The notes under the pieces were generated by a model. It made no database searches and had not been told where the DNA came from. It saw only the letters and a list, made by a program, of their open reading frames with translations. Below, one piece after another: positions 1 to 7,770 of a DNA stretch of 64,000 nt. A program made the position numbers and the translations under genes. This stretch comes from Rhodospirillales bacterium (GTDB taxonomy: Bacteria; Pseudomonadota; Alphaproteobacteria; Rhodospirillales; Defluviicoccaceae). The stretch covers positions 1,919,501-1,983,500 of the forward strand of contig JADJQT010000001.1 in the NCBI GenBank assembly GCA_016712595.1, written 5' to 3'. The first letter of the stretch is position 1. The number at the start of each line of letters is the position of its first letter.

Positions 1-247
1 CGACCGCTTCGTCGACGGCGCCGCGTCGGGCGAGCAGGTCCGCGGGAACGCCGAGCAGCGCCGTCTTCGCCGCGTTCGAGTAGGTCACGAAGCCGCGGTC
101 GAAGACCGCCGAGGACCCGGCGATCGCCGTCAGGCAGCCGGCGACCAGGCCGCCGGTGCACGATTCCGCCGTCGCCACGGTCAGGTGGCGCGCGCGGCAG
201 GCATCGAGAACGTCGGTCGCGAGGTCGAGCAGCGGCTGATCGAACAT
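1..247 (-). CDS. pncC: CinA C-terminal family / nicotinamide-nucleotide amidohydrolase (partial, N-terminal part)
   Basis: The first 82 residues are present; the gene runs off the left edge of the window. The motif TAESCTGGLVAG near residues 26-37 is the hallmark of the CinA C-terminal domain, which deamidates nicotinamide mononucleotide in NAD salvage. It is followed by the expected GSSAVFDRGFVTYSNAAK stretch. The protein starts directly with this domain, so it looks like a stand-alone PncC rather than a full CinA with the N-terminal molybdopterin-binding domain. It begins 5 bases after the stop of the upstream dehalogenase gene on the same strand, so the two are probably co-transcribed. The family is clear. 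The enzymatic role is inferred from the family. Confidence 0.82.
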   Translation of the reverse strand, partial: MFDQPLLDLATDVLDACRARHLTVATAESCTGGLVAGCLTAIAGSSAVFDRGFVTYSNAAKTALLGVPADLLARRGAVDEAV

Positions 248-252
248 TGCGC

Positions 253-969
253 TCAGTCCACCGGGTTCGCCGGCTCACGCGCGCCGCCGGCGTCCTCGAT
301 CAGGGCGGGCAGCGCTTCGAGCGAAGCGATTTCGTGTTCCGGGACGCCGGGAAGCGGATCGCGCCTGGCGCCGGCACGGTTGACCCAAACGACACGAAAG
401 CCGAAGGCCGCCGCGCCCGAGACATCCCAGTAGTTCGACGAGACGAACCACAGGCGTTCCGCCGGGGCGCGCAGGCGCTCGACGGCGAGGTCGTACACCT
501 TCGGGCTGGGCTTGAAGATTCCGGCGGCATCGGCGGAGATGATCGCGTCGAACAGGCCGATCAGACCGCCGGACTGCACGGCGGCGGTGAGCATGTTGGG
601 CGAACCGTTCGAGAGGATCGCCGTTTTCAGGCCGGCGGCACGAAGCGTTTGAACGACGCCGGAAACTTCCGGATAGGTGGCAAGGACGAAATAGAGCTCC
701 ATCAGCCGCGAGCGCAGCGCCGGATCGTCAATTCCGAACGATGCCAGCGCAAAGTCGAGGCTCTGTCCGGTGACGCGCCAAAAATCGATGTAATCGCCGC
801 GAAGGCTGCGCAACCATGAGTATTCGAGCTGTTTGCTGCGCCACAGGGCGGCGAATGCATCGGCGCTTGGCCCGAGGGCGTCGCGGCAGCGCTGGGTCGC
901 GGCCGCTACGTTGAAGAGGGTTCCATAGGCATCGAATACGCAGCCGATCGGCCGCTGCTCCTCCGTCAT
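253..969 (-). CDS. Haloacid dehalogenase, type II (HAD superfamily)
   Basis: The protein has 238 residues, the usual length for L-2-haloacid dehalogenases. The HAD nucleophile motif FDAYGTLF places the catalytic Asp at residue 13. Motif II is seen as ILSNGSPNM, with a Lys in KPSPKVYDLAVERL, and the acidic motif IV region as FVSSNYWDVSGAAAFGFRVVWVNR. These fit the type II dehalogenase subfamily (hydrolysis of 2-haloacids to 2-hydroxyacids with inversion) better than a generic phosphatase. The true substrate cannot be told. The gene sits between slt (61 bases upstream) and the cinA-type gene (5 bases downstream), all on the minus strand, so a small operon is likely. Confidence 0.88.
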   Translation of the reverse strand: MTEEQRPIGCVFDAYGTLFNVAAATQRCRDALGPSADAFAALWRSKQLEYSWLRSLRGDYIDFWRVTGQSLDFALASFGIDDPALRSRLMELYFVLATYPEVSGVVQTLRAAGLKTAILSNGSPNMLTAAVQSGGLIGLFDAIISADAAGIFKPSPKVYDLAVERLRAPAERLWFVSSNYWDVSGAAAFGFRVVWVNRAGARRDPLPGVPEHEIASLEALPALIEDAGGAREPANPVD

Positions 970-1030
970 TGCCGATCATGCTCGACAAAATGCCGATGTC
1001 CTGCCGATTCGCCGCGTAGCAAGCCTGCCC

Positions 1031-2995
1031 TCACGGTGAGACACCTCCCAGCGATTGAGCAAGCATGACCGAGCCCATGCGGGCGCGATAGACTTGAAGC
1101 CCCTCGAGGCAACGCTGCACGTAGTTGCGGGTTTCATTAAAGGGAATCATCTCGATCCAGTCCACCGCAGCTTCGGTGCCGCTGCGCGGATCACCGTTCT
1201 GTGCCACCCACTGATTTGCCCGGCCTGGTCCGGCGTTGTAGCCGGCGAGGGCGAGGATATAGGAGCCGTCGAAGCGGTTCAGCAGGCTGGCGACATAGGC
1301 TTGGCCGAGAGCGAGGTTGTATTGCGCGCTGCCGGTAAGGTCGGAGGGCGAGTAGGGAAGGCCGAGCTTGCTGGCGATCCCGCGCGCCGTCGCCGGCATC
1401 AACTGCATCAGCCCGAGGGCACCCGCGGGGCTGCGGGCCTGCACATCGAAGCCACTCTCCTGGCGAACGATGGCAAGCACCAGCGCATCTTCGACCGGGG
1501 ACGCGGCGCTGGTGGCGACCGGCAGCATGGGATAGCCATTGCGAATGAGCGCATCGCCATTGCGAACCGACTGGCGGGCGACGACGACGCCAAGGTCGGG
1601 GCGGCCGATGTCGTGCGCCAGCGATGCGGTCATGTCCTTCCACGCGCCGCTGTCGCTCAAGTCTGCCAGGCGCACGATGAAGGCACGATCAGCGTCGCGC
1701 TCGCCGGTGGCGGCAAGCAGGCGGATGGCGCGCACCAACTCGTTGGAATCGAAGCGGACCTGCTCCGCGGGGTCGGCGACGGGCGCGGGCGGCAGGCGCA
1801 ACGGCTCGTTCGGGCGGATCTCGGCGGCGCTGAGCTGGCCGTAGAAGGCGACGGGGTGCTGCGCCGCGGTTTTGTGCCAAAGGATGGCGCCGTCCACCTC
1901 GCCCAACGCGGCGTTGGCCCGCGCGGACCAGTAAGCGCCGCGTGCCCGGCTCACCGGATGGGTGACGTTCTCGAACATCGTCAGGAAATGTTTTTGGGCG
2001 GCTTGCGGCTGCTGCAGGAAACGCAGAGCGATCCAGCCGGAAAGCCACTCGGCGTCGGCATACTCTTCACTGTTGCCCGCATAGCCGTGACTGCTGGCAA
2101 GTCGGTAGGCATCGGCCGCATCGCCCTCGCTGAGGGATCGCCGGGCGAGGAGCGAACGTTCGCGCCAGAACGCATCCGGCTGAGCGGCATCGACGGGATA
2201 CTGCTCAAGCAGTTGAGCGGCCGCGGCATCGTTGTCTCGGCGCCGCTCGAAGCGAACCTCCTCAAAGACGAGGCCTGGGTCTCCGCGCCGCTCGTCGGCG
2301 ACGGCTGCGAGCAGGGCGGGGGCGTCGTCATCCGACTGGCGCAGGGCGAGGCGCGCTTCGGCAACGGGCCGGTCGGCGGGATCGAGGCGAGGGAGCAGGC
2401 GGGTGGCCGGGGCGATCCGTCCGGCCCAGATCATCCGGTCGAGCCTGCGGCGGTGATCGTCCGCGGTCAGGATGTCGCTGAAGGTAAGGAAGAAGGTGTC
2501 CTCCTCGTCGATCGTCTGCGCATCAGCGTTGACCCATGCCGCGCGGGCGACCGCGGCTGCCCGCGCACTTTCGTTTGCGGCGATCAGCGCGAACGCGTAC
2601 CGCCGCGCGCCGGAAAGGGTGAGCGGTTCGTTGCGCGCAAACCACGCGAGGACGGCGTCATTCGATGTCCAGTCGTCGATCGCCTGCTCGGCACGGATGC
2701 GCAGCGTTTTCTGCAGGGGCCAGTCCGGGCTGTCGACGACGAAACCCGAGAGTTCGGAAAAGGTTACGTCGCTTTGGGGCCGCGTCGCGTCCATCCACAG
2801 AACGAGCTTGGCGACGAGGGGGTCCTCAGCCGACGCCGCGAGGCTGCGCGCCTCGCTCCAGTCACCGCGATCGCTCGCACGGAACGCCGCCGTGGCAATG
2901 GCGATATCATCCGCTAGAAGCCGACCGGGCGCTGCCGCAAGGAAAAACGCGGAAAGCGCCACGCAAGCCAAAAAACGGCCAGGACGCGCAAACAC
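1031..2995 (-). CDS. slt: Soluble lytic murein transglycosylase (Slt family)
   Basis: The 654-residue protein starts at a GTG preceded by GGAGG ten bases upstream. The N-terminus (FARPGRFLACVALSAFFLAAAPGRLLADD) is a signal peptide, so the enzyme is exported to the periplasm. A long alpha-helical superhelical region follows. The C-terminal transglycosylase domain has the catalytic Glu in IVRQESGFD, then SPAGALGLMQLMPATA, YNLALGQAYV and LAGYNAGPGRANQW. It cleaves the MurNAc-GlcNAc bond with formation of 1,6-anhydro-MurNAc during wall turnover. The length and domain order match the Slt70 family. It lies divergently to dapA, and the 257 bases between them should hold both promoters. Confidence 0.93.
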   Translation of the reverse strand: MFARPGRFLACVALSAFFLAAAPGRLLADDIAIATAAFRASDRGDWSEARSLAASAEDPLVAKLVLWMDATRPQSDVTFSELSGFVVDSPDWPLQKTLRIRAEQAIDDWTSNDAVLAWFARNEPLTLSGARRYAFALIAANESARAAAVARAAWVNADAQTIDEEDTFFLTFSDILTADDHRRRLDRMIWAGRIAPATRLLPRLDPADRPVAEARLALRQSDDDAPALLAAVADERRGDPGLVFEEVRFERRRDNDAAAAQLLEQYPVDAAQPDAFWRERSLLARRSLSEGDAADAYRLASSHGYAGNSEEYADAEWLSGWIALRFLQQPQAAQKHFLTMFENVTHPVSRARGAYWSARANAALGEVDGAILWHKTAAQHPVAFYGQLSAAEIRPNEPLRLPPAPVADPAEQVRFDSNELVRAIRLLAATGERDADRAFIVRLADLSDSGAWKDMTASLAHDIGRPDLGVVVARQSVRNGDALIRNGYPMLPVATSAASPVEDALVLAIVRQESGFDVQARSPAGALGLMQLMPATARGIASKLGLPYSPSDLTGSAQYNLALGQAYVASLLNRFDGSYILALAGYNAGPGRANQWVAQNGDPRSGTEAAVDWIEMIPFNETRNYVQRCLEGLQVYRARMGSVMLAQSLGGVSP

Positions 2996-3252
2996 AGGCT
3001 TGTCGCCTCCGAGAAGTCTGATCGGACGATAAGGGCGGAGACCCGTCGGCTCGCTCTTGACGAGAAACTCTATGCGCTGGCACCGCTATCGGCAAGCGCC
3101 GGTGTTCTCATGCGGCTCATCAACGCTCCACCGGCGCTGGTGGGCGCTGCTTGCGATCGCTCGACAGGTGGGCCTTGCAAACGCCGGTGCGAAGGATAAG
3201 GTCTCGCGCTGACCGAAAACCGCCATTGCAGGCGTTTCTGGGGAGAAAAAGA

Positions 3253-4128
3253 ATGTTTACGGGCTCCATCGTCGCGCTGATTACGCCTTTTCGCGACGGT
3301 GAATTCGACGAAGCGGCCTACCGCGCACTGATCGACTGGCAGATCGCCGAGGGGACTGACGGCATCGTTCCGTGTGGTACGACCGGCGAATCGCCGACGC
3401 TGGGCCACCTCGAACACAAGCGTGTCGTCGAGGTCTGCATCGATGCTGTCGCCGGCCGGGTGCCGGTGATCGCCGGCACCGGGTCAAACTCCACCGCAGA
3501 GGCGATCGACCTGACGCGACATGCGCGACAGGCGGGCGCGACGGCGGCACTCGTGGTCACGCCGTATTACAACAAGCCGACCCAGGACGGACTTGATCGC
3601 CATTTTCGCGCGATTGCCGATGCCGTCGATCTGCCAATCATCATCTATAACATTCCACCGCGCTGTGTGGTTGATATGTCGGTCGAGACGATGGCGAAGC
3701 TGGCGGCGCATCCCAATATCGTTGGCGTCAAGGATGCGACCGCGGATCTCACCCGGCCGATTCGCACCCGCCTCGCTATCGGCCCCGCGTTCTGCCAGCT
3801 CTCCGGTGAAGACGGCACGGCTCTTGCGTTCCTTGCCGCCGGCGGTCACGGATGCATCTCGGTGACGGCGAATGTCGCGCCCGGCGCCTGCGCACAGATG
3901 CAGCGTGCCTGGCGCGAAGGCGATGTCGCCCGGGCGATGGCGCTTCAGGACACGCTGATGCCGCTGCATACGCACCTTTTTTGCGAGAGCAACCCCGGTC
4001 CGGCGAAATACGCGGCAAGTCTGCTCGGAAAGTGCCGGGCGGACACCCGGTTGCCACTGGCGCCCCTGACCGAGGCGAGCCGGGAGACGGTGCGCCGGGC
4101 GATGACCGCCGCCGGAGCCCTCACCTGA
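3253..4128 (+). CDS. dapA: 4-hydroxy-tetrahydrodipicolinate synthase
   Basis: This is the first enzyme of the lysine/diaminopimelate branch. It condenses pyruvate with aspartate semialdehyde. The ATG at 3253 is chosen because it follows a GGGAGA ribosome-binding site and gives MFTGSIVALITPF, the conserved DapA N-terminus, and a 291-residue product of the normal family length; an in-frame upstream extension has no homology. GTTGESPTL is the substrate-binding loop, YYNKPTQDGL carries the catalytic Tyr, YNIPPRC follows, and the Schiff-base Lys is at residue 160 in GVKDAT. smpB follows 35 bases downstream on the same strand, a common alphaproteobacterial arrangement. Confidence 0.96.
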   Translation: MFTGSIVALITPFRDGEFDEAAYRALIDWQIAEGTDGIVPCGTTGESPTLGHLEHKRVVEVCIDAVAGRVPVIAGTGSNSTAEAIDLTRHARQAGATAALVVTPYYNKPTQDGLDRHFRAIADAVDLPIIIYNIPPRCVVDMSVETMAKLAAHPNIVGVKDATADLTRPIRTRLAIGPAFCQLSGEDGTALAFLAAGGHGCISVTANVAPGACAQMQRAWREGDVARAMALQDTLMPLHTHLFCESNPGPAKYAASLLGKCRADTRLPLAPLTEASRETVRRAMTAAGALT

Positions 4129-4163
4129 TCGCCGGCGAAGCGCAGCGGGCAGGATGAAGCGCG

Positions 4164-4640
4164 ATGGCGGGCAAGGCGAAGGATGAAGGCGGCAAGACCG
4201 TGGCGCAGAACCGGCGCGCGCGGCACGATTACGCCATCGAGGACACCTTCGAGGCTGGAATCGTGCTGTCCGGAACCGAGGTCAAGTCGCTGCGCCGGGG
4301 ACAGGCATCGATCACCGAGGCCTACGCGACCAATCAGGGCGGCGATATCTTCTTGATCAACGCCCATATCGCGCCATACGACTCGGGCAAGACCTTCGGC
4401 CACGAGCCGAGGCGGCCGCGCAAGCTGCTGCTCCACCGTCGCGAGATCGATAAGATGACCGGTGCGATCCGCCGCGAGGGGATGACCCTGGTGCCCTTGT
4501 CGATCTTCTTCAATCGTCGCGGAATAGCCAAGATCTCCCTCGGCCTCGCCAAGGGCAAGCGCAAGGCCGACCAGCGCGAATCGATCAAGGAACGCGACTG
4601 GCAGCGCCAGAAGTCGCGCCTGTTGCGTACGGCTCGCTAG
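4164..4640 (+). CDS. smpB: SsrA-binding protein SmpB
   Basis: This 158-residue protein binds tmRNA and delivers it to stalled ribosomes for trans-translation. Family marks are QNRRARHDYAIEDTFEAGIVL, GTEVKSLR, and INAHIAPYDSG, which all lie in the beta-barrel. The C-terminal tail is basic (GLAKGKRKADQRESIKERDWQRQKSR) and enters the decoding centre. The tail is complete, ending in LLRTAR. The gene lies 35 bases after dapA and is probably co-transcribed with it. The tmRNA itself is not in this window. Confidence 0.96.
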   Translation: MAGKAKDEGGKTVAQNRRARHDYAIEDTFEAGIVLSGTEVKSLRRGQASITEAYATNQGGDIFLINAHIAPYDSGKTFGHEPRRPRKLLLHRREIDKMTGAIRREGMTLVPLSIFFNRRGIAKISLGLAKGKRKADQRESIKERDWQRQKSRLLRTAR

Positions 4641-4895
4641 ACAGCGCCTTGCTCGTTCGGCGGACCCTCAGCCGCTCCGCGAGTGGCGGACGCTTGTGCC
4701 TCGAAATTGGGCGCAAAGAATGTTAAGCAGGGAATCCTGTTGTCACCCCTTCTGTTCGCGCAAGGCTTGGCCGTTCGGGCGAGGCTGAGCCGGACAGTGT
4801 GGAGGTGCTCGATAATTGCGGCGAGCCGGTCCGGTTTCGCTAGCGTCCCGCAGGGTCAAAGGACCTCGTGCGGTCGAATTGGAGGTTCCACCGAG

Positions 4896-5144
4896 ATGTC
4901 CAAGCCACTCCTGCATCTGGTGTTCGGCGGCGAGGTCGCAGATCCGAGTGGGACCGACTACGTCGATACCAAGAACCTTGATCTCGTCGGCGTCTACCCG
5001 AGCTACGCGGAGGCGTTCAAGGCGTGGCGGGCGATGAGTCAGAAGCACGTAGACCACGCCCATACCAAGTACGTCATCGTCCACTTGCACCGACTGTTCG
5101 ATCCGGCGGAGATGCACGGCGAGGCGCCGATCGAAACCGACTGA
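4896..5144 (+). CDS. DUF4170 domain protein
   Basis: This small 82-residue protein starts at ATG 4896 behind TTGGAGGTTCC. It has the pattern MSKPLLHLVFGGEV, DTKNLDLVGVYPSYAEAFKAWRAMSQ and YVIVHLHRLFDPAE, which I recognise as the alphaproteobacterial DUF4170 family. The function is unknown. No signal peptide or membrane segment is seen, so it is likely cytoplasmic. It stands alone, 255 bases after smpB and convergent with the uracil-DNA glycosylase gene. I see no gene in the stretch between smpB and this start. Confidence 0.8.
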   Translation: MSKPLLHLVFGGEVADPSGTDYVDTKNLDLVGVYPSYAEAFKAWRAMSQKHVDHAHTKYVIVHLHRLFDPAEMHGEAPIETD

Positions 5145-5190
5145 ACCGCCGTCAAGCGGGGCGCCCTGGCCACCGTTTCGAAACGCGCCC

Positions 5191-5823
5191 CTATGCCGGC
5201 AAGGCGGCCTGCGCCGCCGCGAACACCGCATCGAACATCGCCGGCGTCAGGCGGCCGGTGTTCGTGTTCTGCCGCGAGCAGTGATAGCTGTCGGCGAGGA
5301 GACGGCCGGAACTCAGCGTATGCAGGGCGCCGTGGGCGAAGGGGAAGGCGCGGCGCGGGAGTTCGAGCGCGGCGAGAACGGCCTGATGCGCGACGAGGCC
5401 AAGCGCCACGATCACGCGAAGGCGCGGCAGCGCTGCGATTTCCGCCCGCAGGAAGGGATTGCAGGTGCGGATCTCTTCCGGCGTCGGCCGATTGGCCGGA
5501 GGCACGCAGCGCACGGCGTTGCTGATACGGCACCGGGTAAGACGCAACCCGTCGTCTGCCGCCCGGCCGTAAGAGCCCTCGGCCAACCCGTGGCTGAGCA
5601 GGGTCGCGAAGAGGAGCTCGCCCGCGTGATCGCCGGTGAACGGACGGCCGGTGCGGTTGGCGCCGCGCAGGCCGGGCGCGAGTCCGACGACGAGCAATAG
5701 CGCATCGTCGGCTCCGAAGGACGGAACCGGAGCATTGTGCCACTCAGGATGCGCGTGCCGGTTATCGTCGCGAAAGGCCGCCAGGCGCGGGCAGAGCCGA
5801 CAATCGGCCGAGGGCGTTGCCAT
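5191..5823 (-). CDS. Uracil-DNA glycosylase, family 5 (UDGb type)
   Basis: The 210-residue protein starts with a C-x2-C pair (CRLC), part of the four-Cys iron-sulfur cluster site typical of families 4 and 5. Motif A reads VGLAPGLRGANRTGRPFTGD, where the NRTGRPFTGD form is characteristic of family 5 and lacks the family 4 GEAPG Glu. SNAVRCVPPANRPTPEE follows. Motif C reads SYHCSRQNTNTGRLT, against the usual SYHPS-QQNTFTGRLT, so a Pro is replaced by Cys. The enzyme removes uracil and other deaminated bases from DNA. It is followed 40 bases upstream by the NYN gene on the same strand. Confidence 0.9.
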   Translation of the reverse strand: MATPSADCRLCPRLAAFRDDNRHAHPEWHNAPVPSFGADDALLLVVGLAPGLRGANRTGRPFTGDHAGELLFATLLSHGLAEGSYGRAADDGLRLTRCRISNAVRCVPPANRPTPEEIRTCNPFLRAEIAALPRLRVIVALGLVAHQAVLAALELPRRAFPFAHGALHTLSSGRLLADSYHCSRQNTNTGRLTPAMFDAVFAAAQAALPA

Positions 5824-5862
5824 CAGAGGCGCCGTTGTATGCCGGGCGTGCCGAAAAGCGGC

Positions 5863-6486
5863 TCACACGCTCTCGTAAAGGCCGACGGGCGACGGATTGG
5901 CAGGCGTCGGGTTGGCCACCGCGGGATGCCGGTCGTCGCGCCCGCCTTCGCGATTGGGGCCGACGCGCGAGATGCTCGCCTGCATGTCCTGCAGTTCGAT
6001 GAAATTATCGGCCTGCCGGCGCAACTCATCGGCGACCATGGGCGGCTGTGAGCGGATGGTGCTGACGACCGTGACGCGCACGCCACGTCGTTGAACGGCC
6101 TCGACCAGCCGGCGAAAGTCGCCGTCGCCGGAAAACAGCACGACATGGTCGAGGTGTTCGGCCATCTCCATGACATCGATGGCGAGTTCGATGTCCATGT
6201 TTCCCTTAATCTTTCGTCGCCCGGCGGCGTCGGTGAACTCCTTCGTCGGCTTTGTGACCATGGCGTAGCCGTTGTAATCCAGCCAGTCGATCAGCGGGCG
6301 GATGGGGGAATACTCCTGGTCCTCGATCAAAGCGGTATAGTAAAAAGCGCGAATGAGGTGGCCCTTTGATGCAAAAATTTCCAGCAATCGCTTATAGTCT
6401 ATGTCAAAATTCAAGGATCGAGCGGCTGCATACAGGTTAGAGCCGTCGATAAACAGGCCGATACGTTCCTGTGGGTAAAAAACCAT
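5863..6486 (-). CDS. NYN domain protein (LabA/DUF88-like, PIN-like ribonuclease fold)
   Basis: The 207-residue protein has the acidic cluster of the NYN fold: IGLFIDGSNLYAA at the N-terminus, a middle Asp-rich part (KGNMDIELAIDVMEMAEHLDHVVLFSGDGDF) and RRLVEAVQRRGVRVTVVS. Four conserved Asp residues are seen, consistent with a metal-dependent RNase active site. Proteins of this type are found next to folK-rpoZ-rel in many alphaproteobacteria. The C-terminal 40 residues are low-complexity and proline-rich. The ribosome-binding site is CTGAGGACC before the ATG. The gene is divergent from folK; the 131 bases between them should hold both promoters. The RNA substrate is unknown. Confidence 0.87.
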   Translation of the reverse strand: MVFYPQERIGLFIDGSNLYAAARSLNFDIDYKRLLEIFASKGHLIRAFYYTALIEDQEYSPIRPLIDWLDYNGYAMVTKPTKEFTDAAGRRKIKGNMDIELAIDVMEMAEHLDHVVLFSGDGDFRRLVEAVQRRGVRVTVVSTIRSQPPMVADELRRQADNFIELQDMQASISRVGPNREGGRDDRHPAVANPTPANPSPVGLYESV

Positions 6487-6617
6487 CCTATTTGGTCCTC
6501 AGAATATTCGTTATTTGGTTGCCGGTTTGGCGCCGCCGATCATGCGGCGGCGAACGTGACAAACAGCCATTCTCGTTTAATTAAGGCACGGTTACAATTG
6601 GTGCAAGGGCGTAATAA

Positions 6618-7178
6618 ATGAAACCAGAGCGTATCCTTATCGGTATCGGAGGCAATCTGCCTCTTGCCCGGATTGGCCCGCCATTGGCGGTAATGCAGGC
6701 GGCGCTTTTAGTGCTTCCCGGCTTCGGCATCGATCTTTGCCAGCGCTCACGGTGGTACCAAAGCGCGCCGGTGCCGCCGTCCGGCCAGCCTCCGTTCGTC
6801 AACGGCGTCCTTGATGTGGCGAGCGACCTCGATCCGCTCGCCCTGCTGTCGGCTCTGCATGCCGCCGAAGACATCTTCGAACGACGCCGCGGCGCGCGAA
6901 ACGCCGCACGGACTCTCGACCTTGACCTGCTGGCCTACGGCGCGCGGGTGGAAAACGCGCCAGGCGGACTACAGCTGCCGCACCCACGCCTGCACCTGCG
7001 CGCCTTCGTGCTCGCTCCATTGTCCGAGCTTGCGCCGGATTGGCGCCATCCACTCCTTGGCCGATCGGCGTCGGAGCTGCTGGCCGCGTTGCCTGAGGGC
7101 CAATGGGTGGAGGCGATGAACACCGAGCACACGCCAGCGTCGGGCCTCTTGGCGACATCTTGTCAGCCGGTGGTCTAA
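6618..7178 (+). CDS. folK: 2-amino-4-hydroxy-6-hydroxymethyldihydropteridine diphosphokinase
   Basis: This enzyme transfers pyrophosphate from ATP to the pterin in folate synthesis. The 186-residue product has IGIGGNLP near the start, RWYQSAP, PFVNGVLDVAS, the ATP and metal binding RRGARNAARTLDLDLLAYG, and the LPHPRLHLRAFVLAPLSELAPDW signature with HPR. The asp pair DLDL binds magnesium. It lies 63 bases before rpoZ on the same strand. Folate genes such as folP or folB are not in the window. Confidence 0.94.
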   Translation: MKPERILIGIGGNLPLARIGPPLAVMQAALLVLPGFGIDLCQRSRWYQSAPVPPSGQPPFVNGVLDVASDLDPLALLSALHAAEDIFERRRGARNAARTLDLDLLAYGARVENAPGGLQLPHPRLHLRAFVLAPLSELAPDWRHPLLGRSASELLAALPEGQWVEAMNTEHTPASGLLATSCQPVV

Positions 7179-7241
7179 ACGCCTACATTAAATCATACCT
7201 GAGAGATTTGTGTCGTTGCGACGAACAGTGGAGTTTTGTGA

Positions 7242-7703
7242 ATGGCGCGCGTTACCGTCGAGGACTGTGTTGTCAAGGTTTCCAATCGTTTCGAGCTAGT
7301 GATGCTGGCGGCACAGCGGGCGCGCAACCTTGGTGCCGGCGCACCGCTCAGTGTTGATCGTGACGACGACAAGAATCCGGTCATCGCGTTGCGCGAGATT
7401 GCCGACGGCACGGTGGAACTGAGCGACCTCGAAAATGGCTTGATCCGCGGCCTGCAAAAGGTGGTTGAGACGGACGAGCCGGAAAGCGATGAACTCGATG
7501 CCCTCGGCATGCAGCAACACATGAGCGCGCCCGAGGAGGCATTGCCCGATGAGGCATTGCCCGATGAGGCATTGATCGAGGAGGAACTGGTCGAAGATCA
7601 ACTGTCGGTCATCGGTGGTGGGGGCCTCGATACCGGCGAGGACGGCGACGACAGCGAGCCGTCGGACCAGGCGGGCGGCGATTTGGATCTGGCGGAAGAC
7701 TGA
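7242..7703 (+). CDS. rpoZ: DNA-directed RNA polymerase omega subunit, with long acidic C-terminal tail
   Basis: The first 80 residues are a normal omega: MARVTVEDCVVKVSNRFELV, AAQRARNLGAG, and NPVIALREIADGTV. Omega helps beta-prime folding and is part of the ppGpp binding site in proteobacteria. The 153-residue length is above the usual range because residues 81-153 form an acidic tail, poor in aromatic residues, that includes a run of EALPDEAL-type repeats encoded by an exact 15-base tandem repeat. The gene precedes rel by 67 bases, linking the ppGpp target and the ppGpp enzyme. The function of the tail is unknown. Confidence 0.93.
   Translation: MARVTVEDCVVKVSNRFELVMLAAQRARNLGAGAPLSVDRDDDKNPVIALREIADGTVELSDLENGLIRGLQKVVETDEPESDELDALGMQQHMSAPEEALPDEALPDEALIEEELVEDQLSVIGGGGLDTGEDGDDSEPSDQAGGDLDLAED
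7536..7574 (+). repeat. 15-base in-frame tandem repeat in rpoZ
   Basis: The unit GAGGCATTGCCCGAT occurs twice in full (7536-7550, 7551-7565) and a third time up to GAGGCATTG. Each unit encodes EALPD. Because the unit is a multiple of three, copy-number change would lengthen or shorten the acidic tail without breaking the frame. Confidence 0.9.
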
Positions 7704-7770
7704 TCTGGCGACAGGCACACCACCCACAGGCCAACGCGGGGGCGTGTCCGCGTCAGAGGAGTGATCCGCG

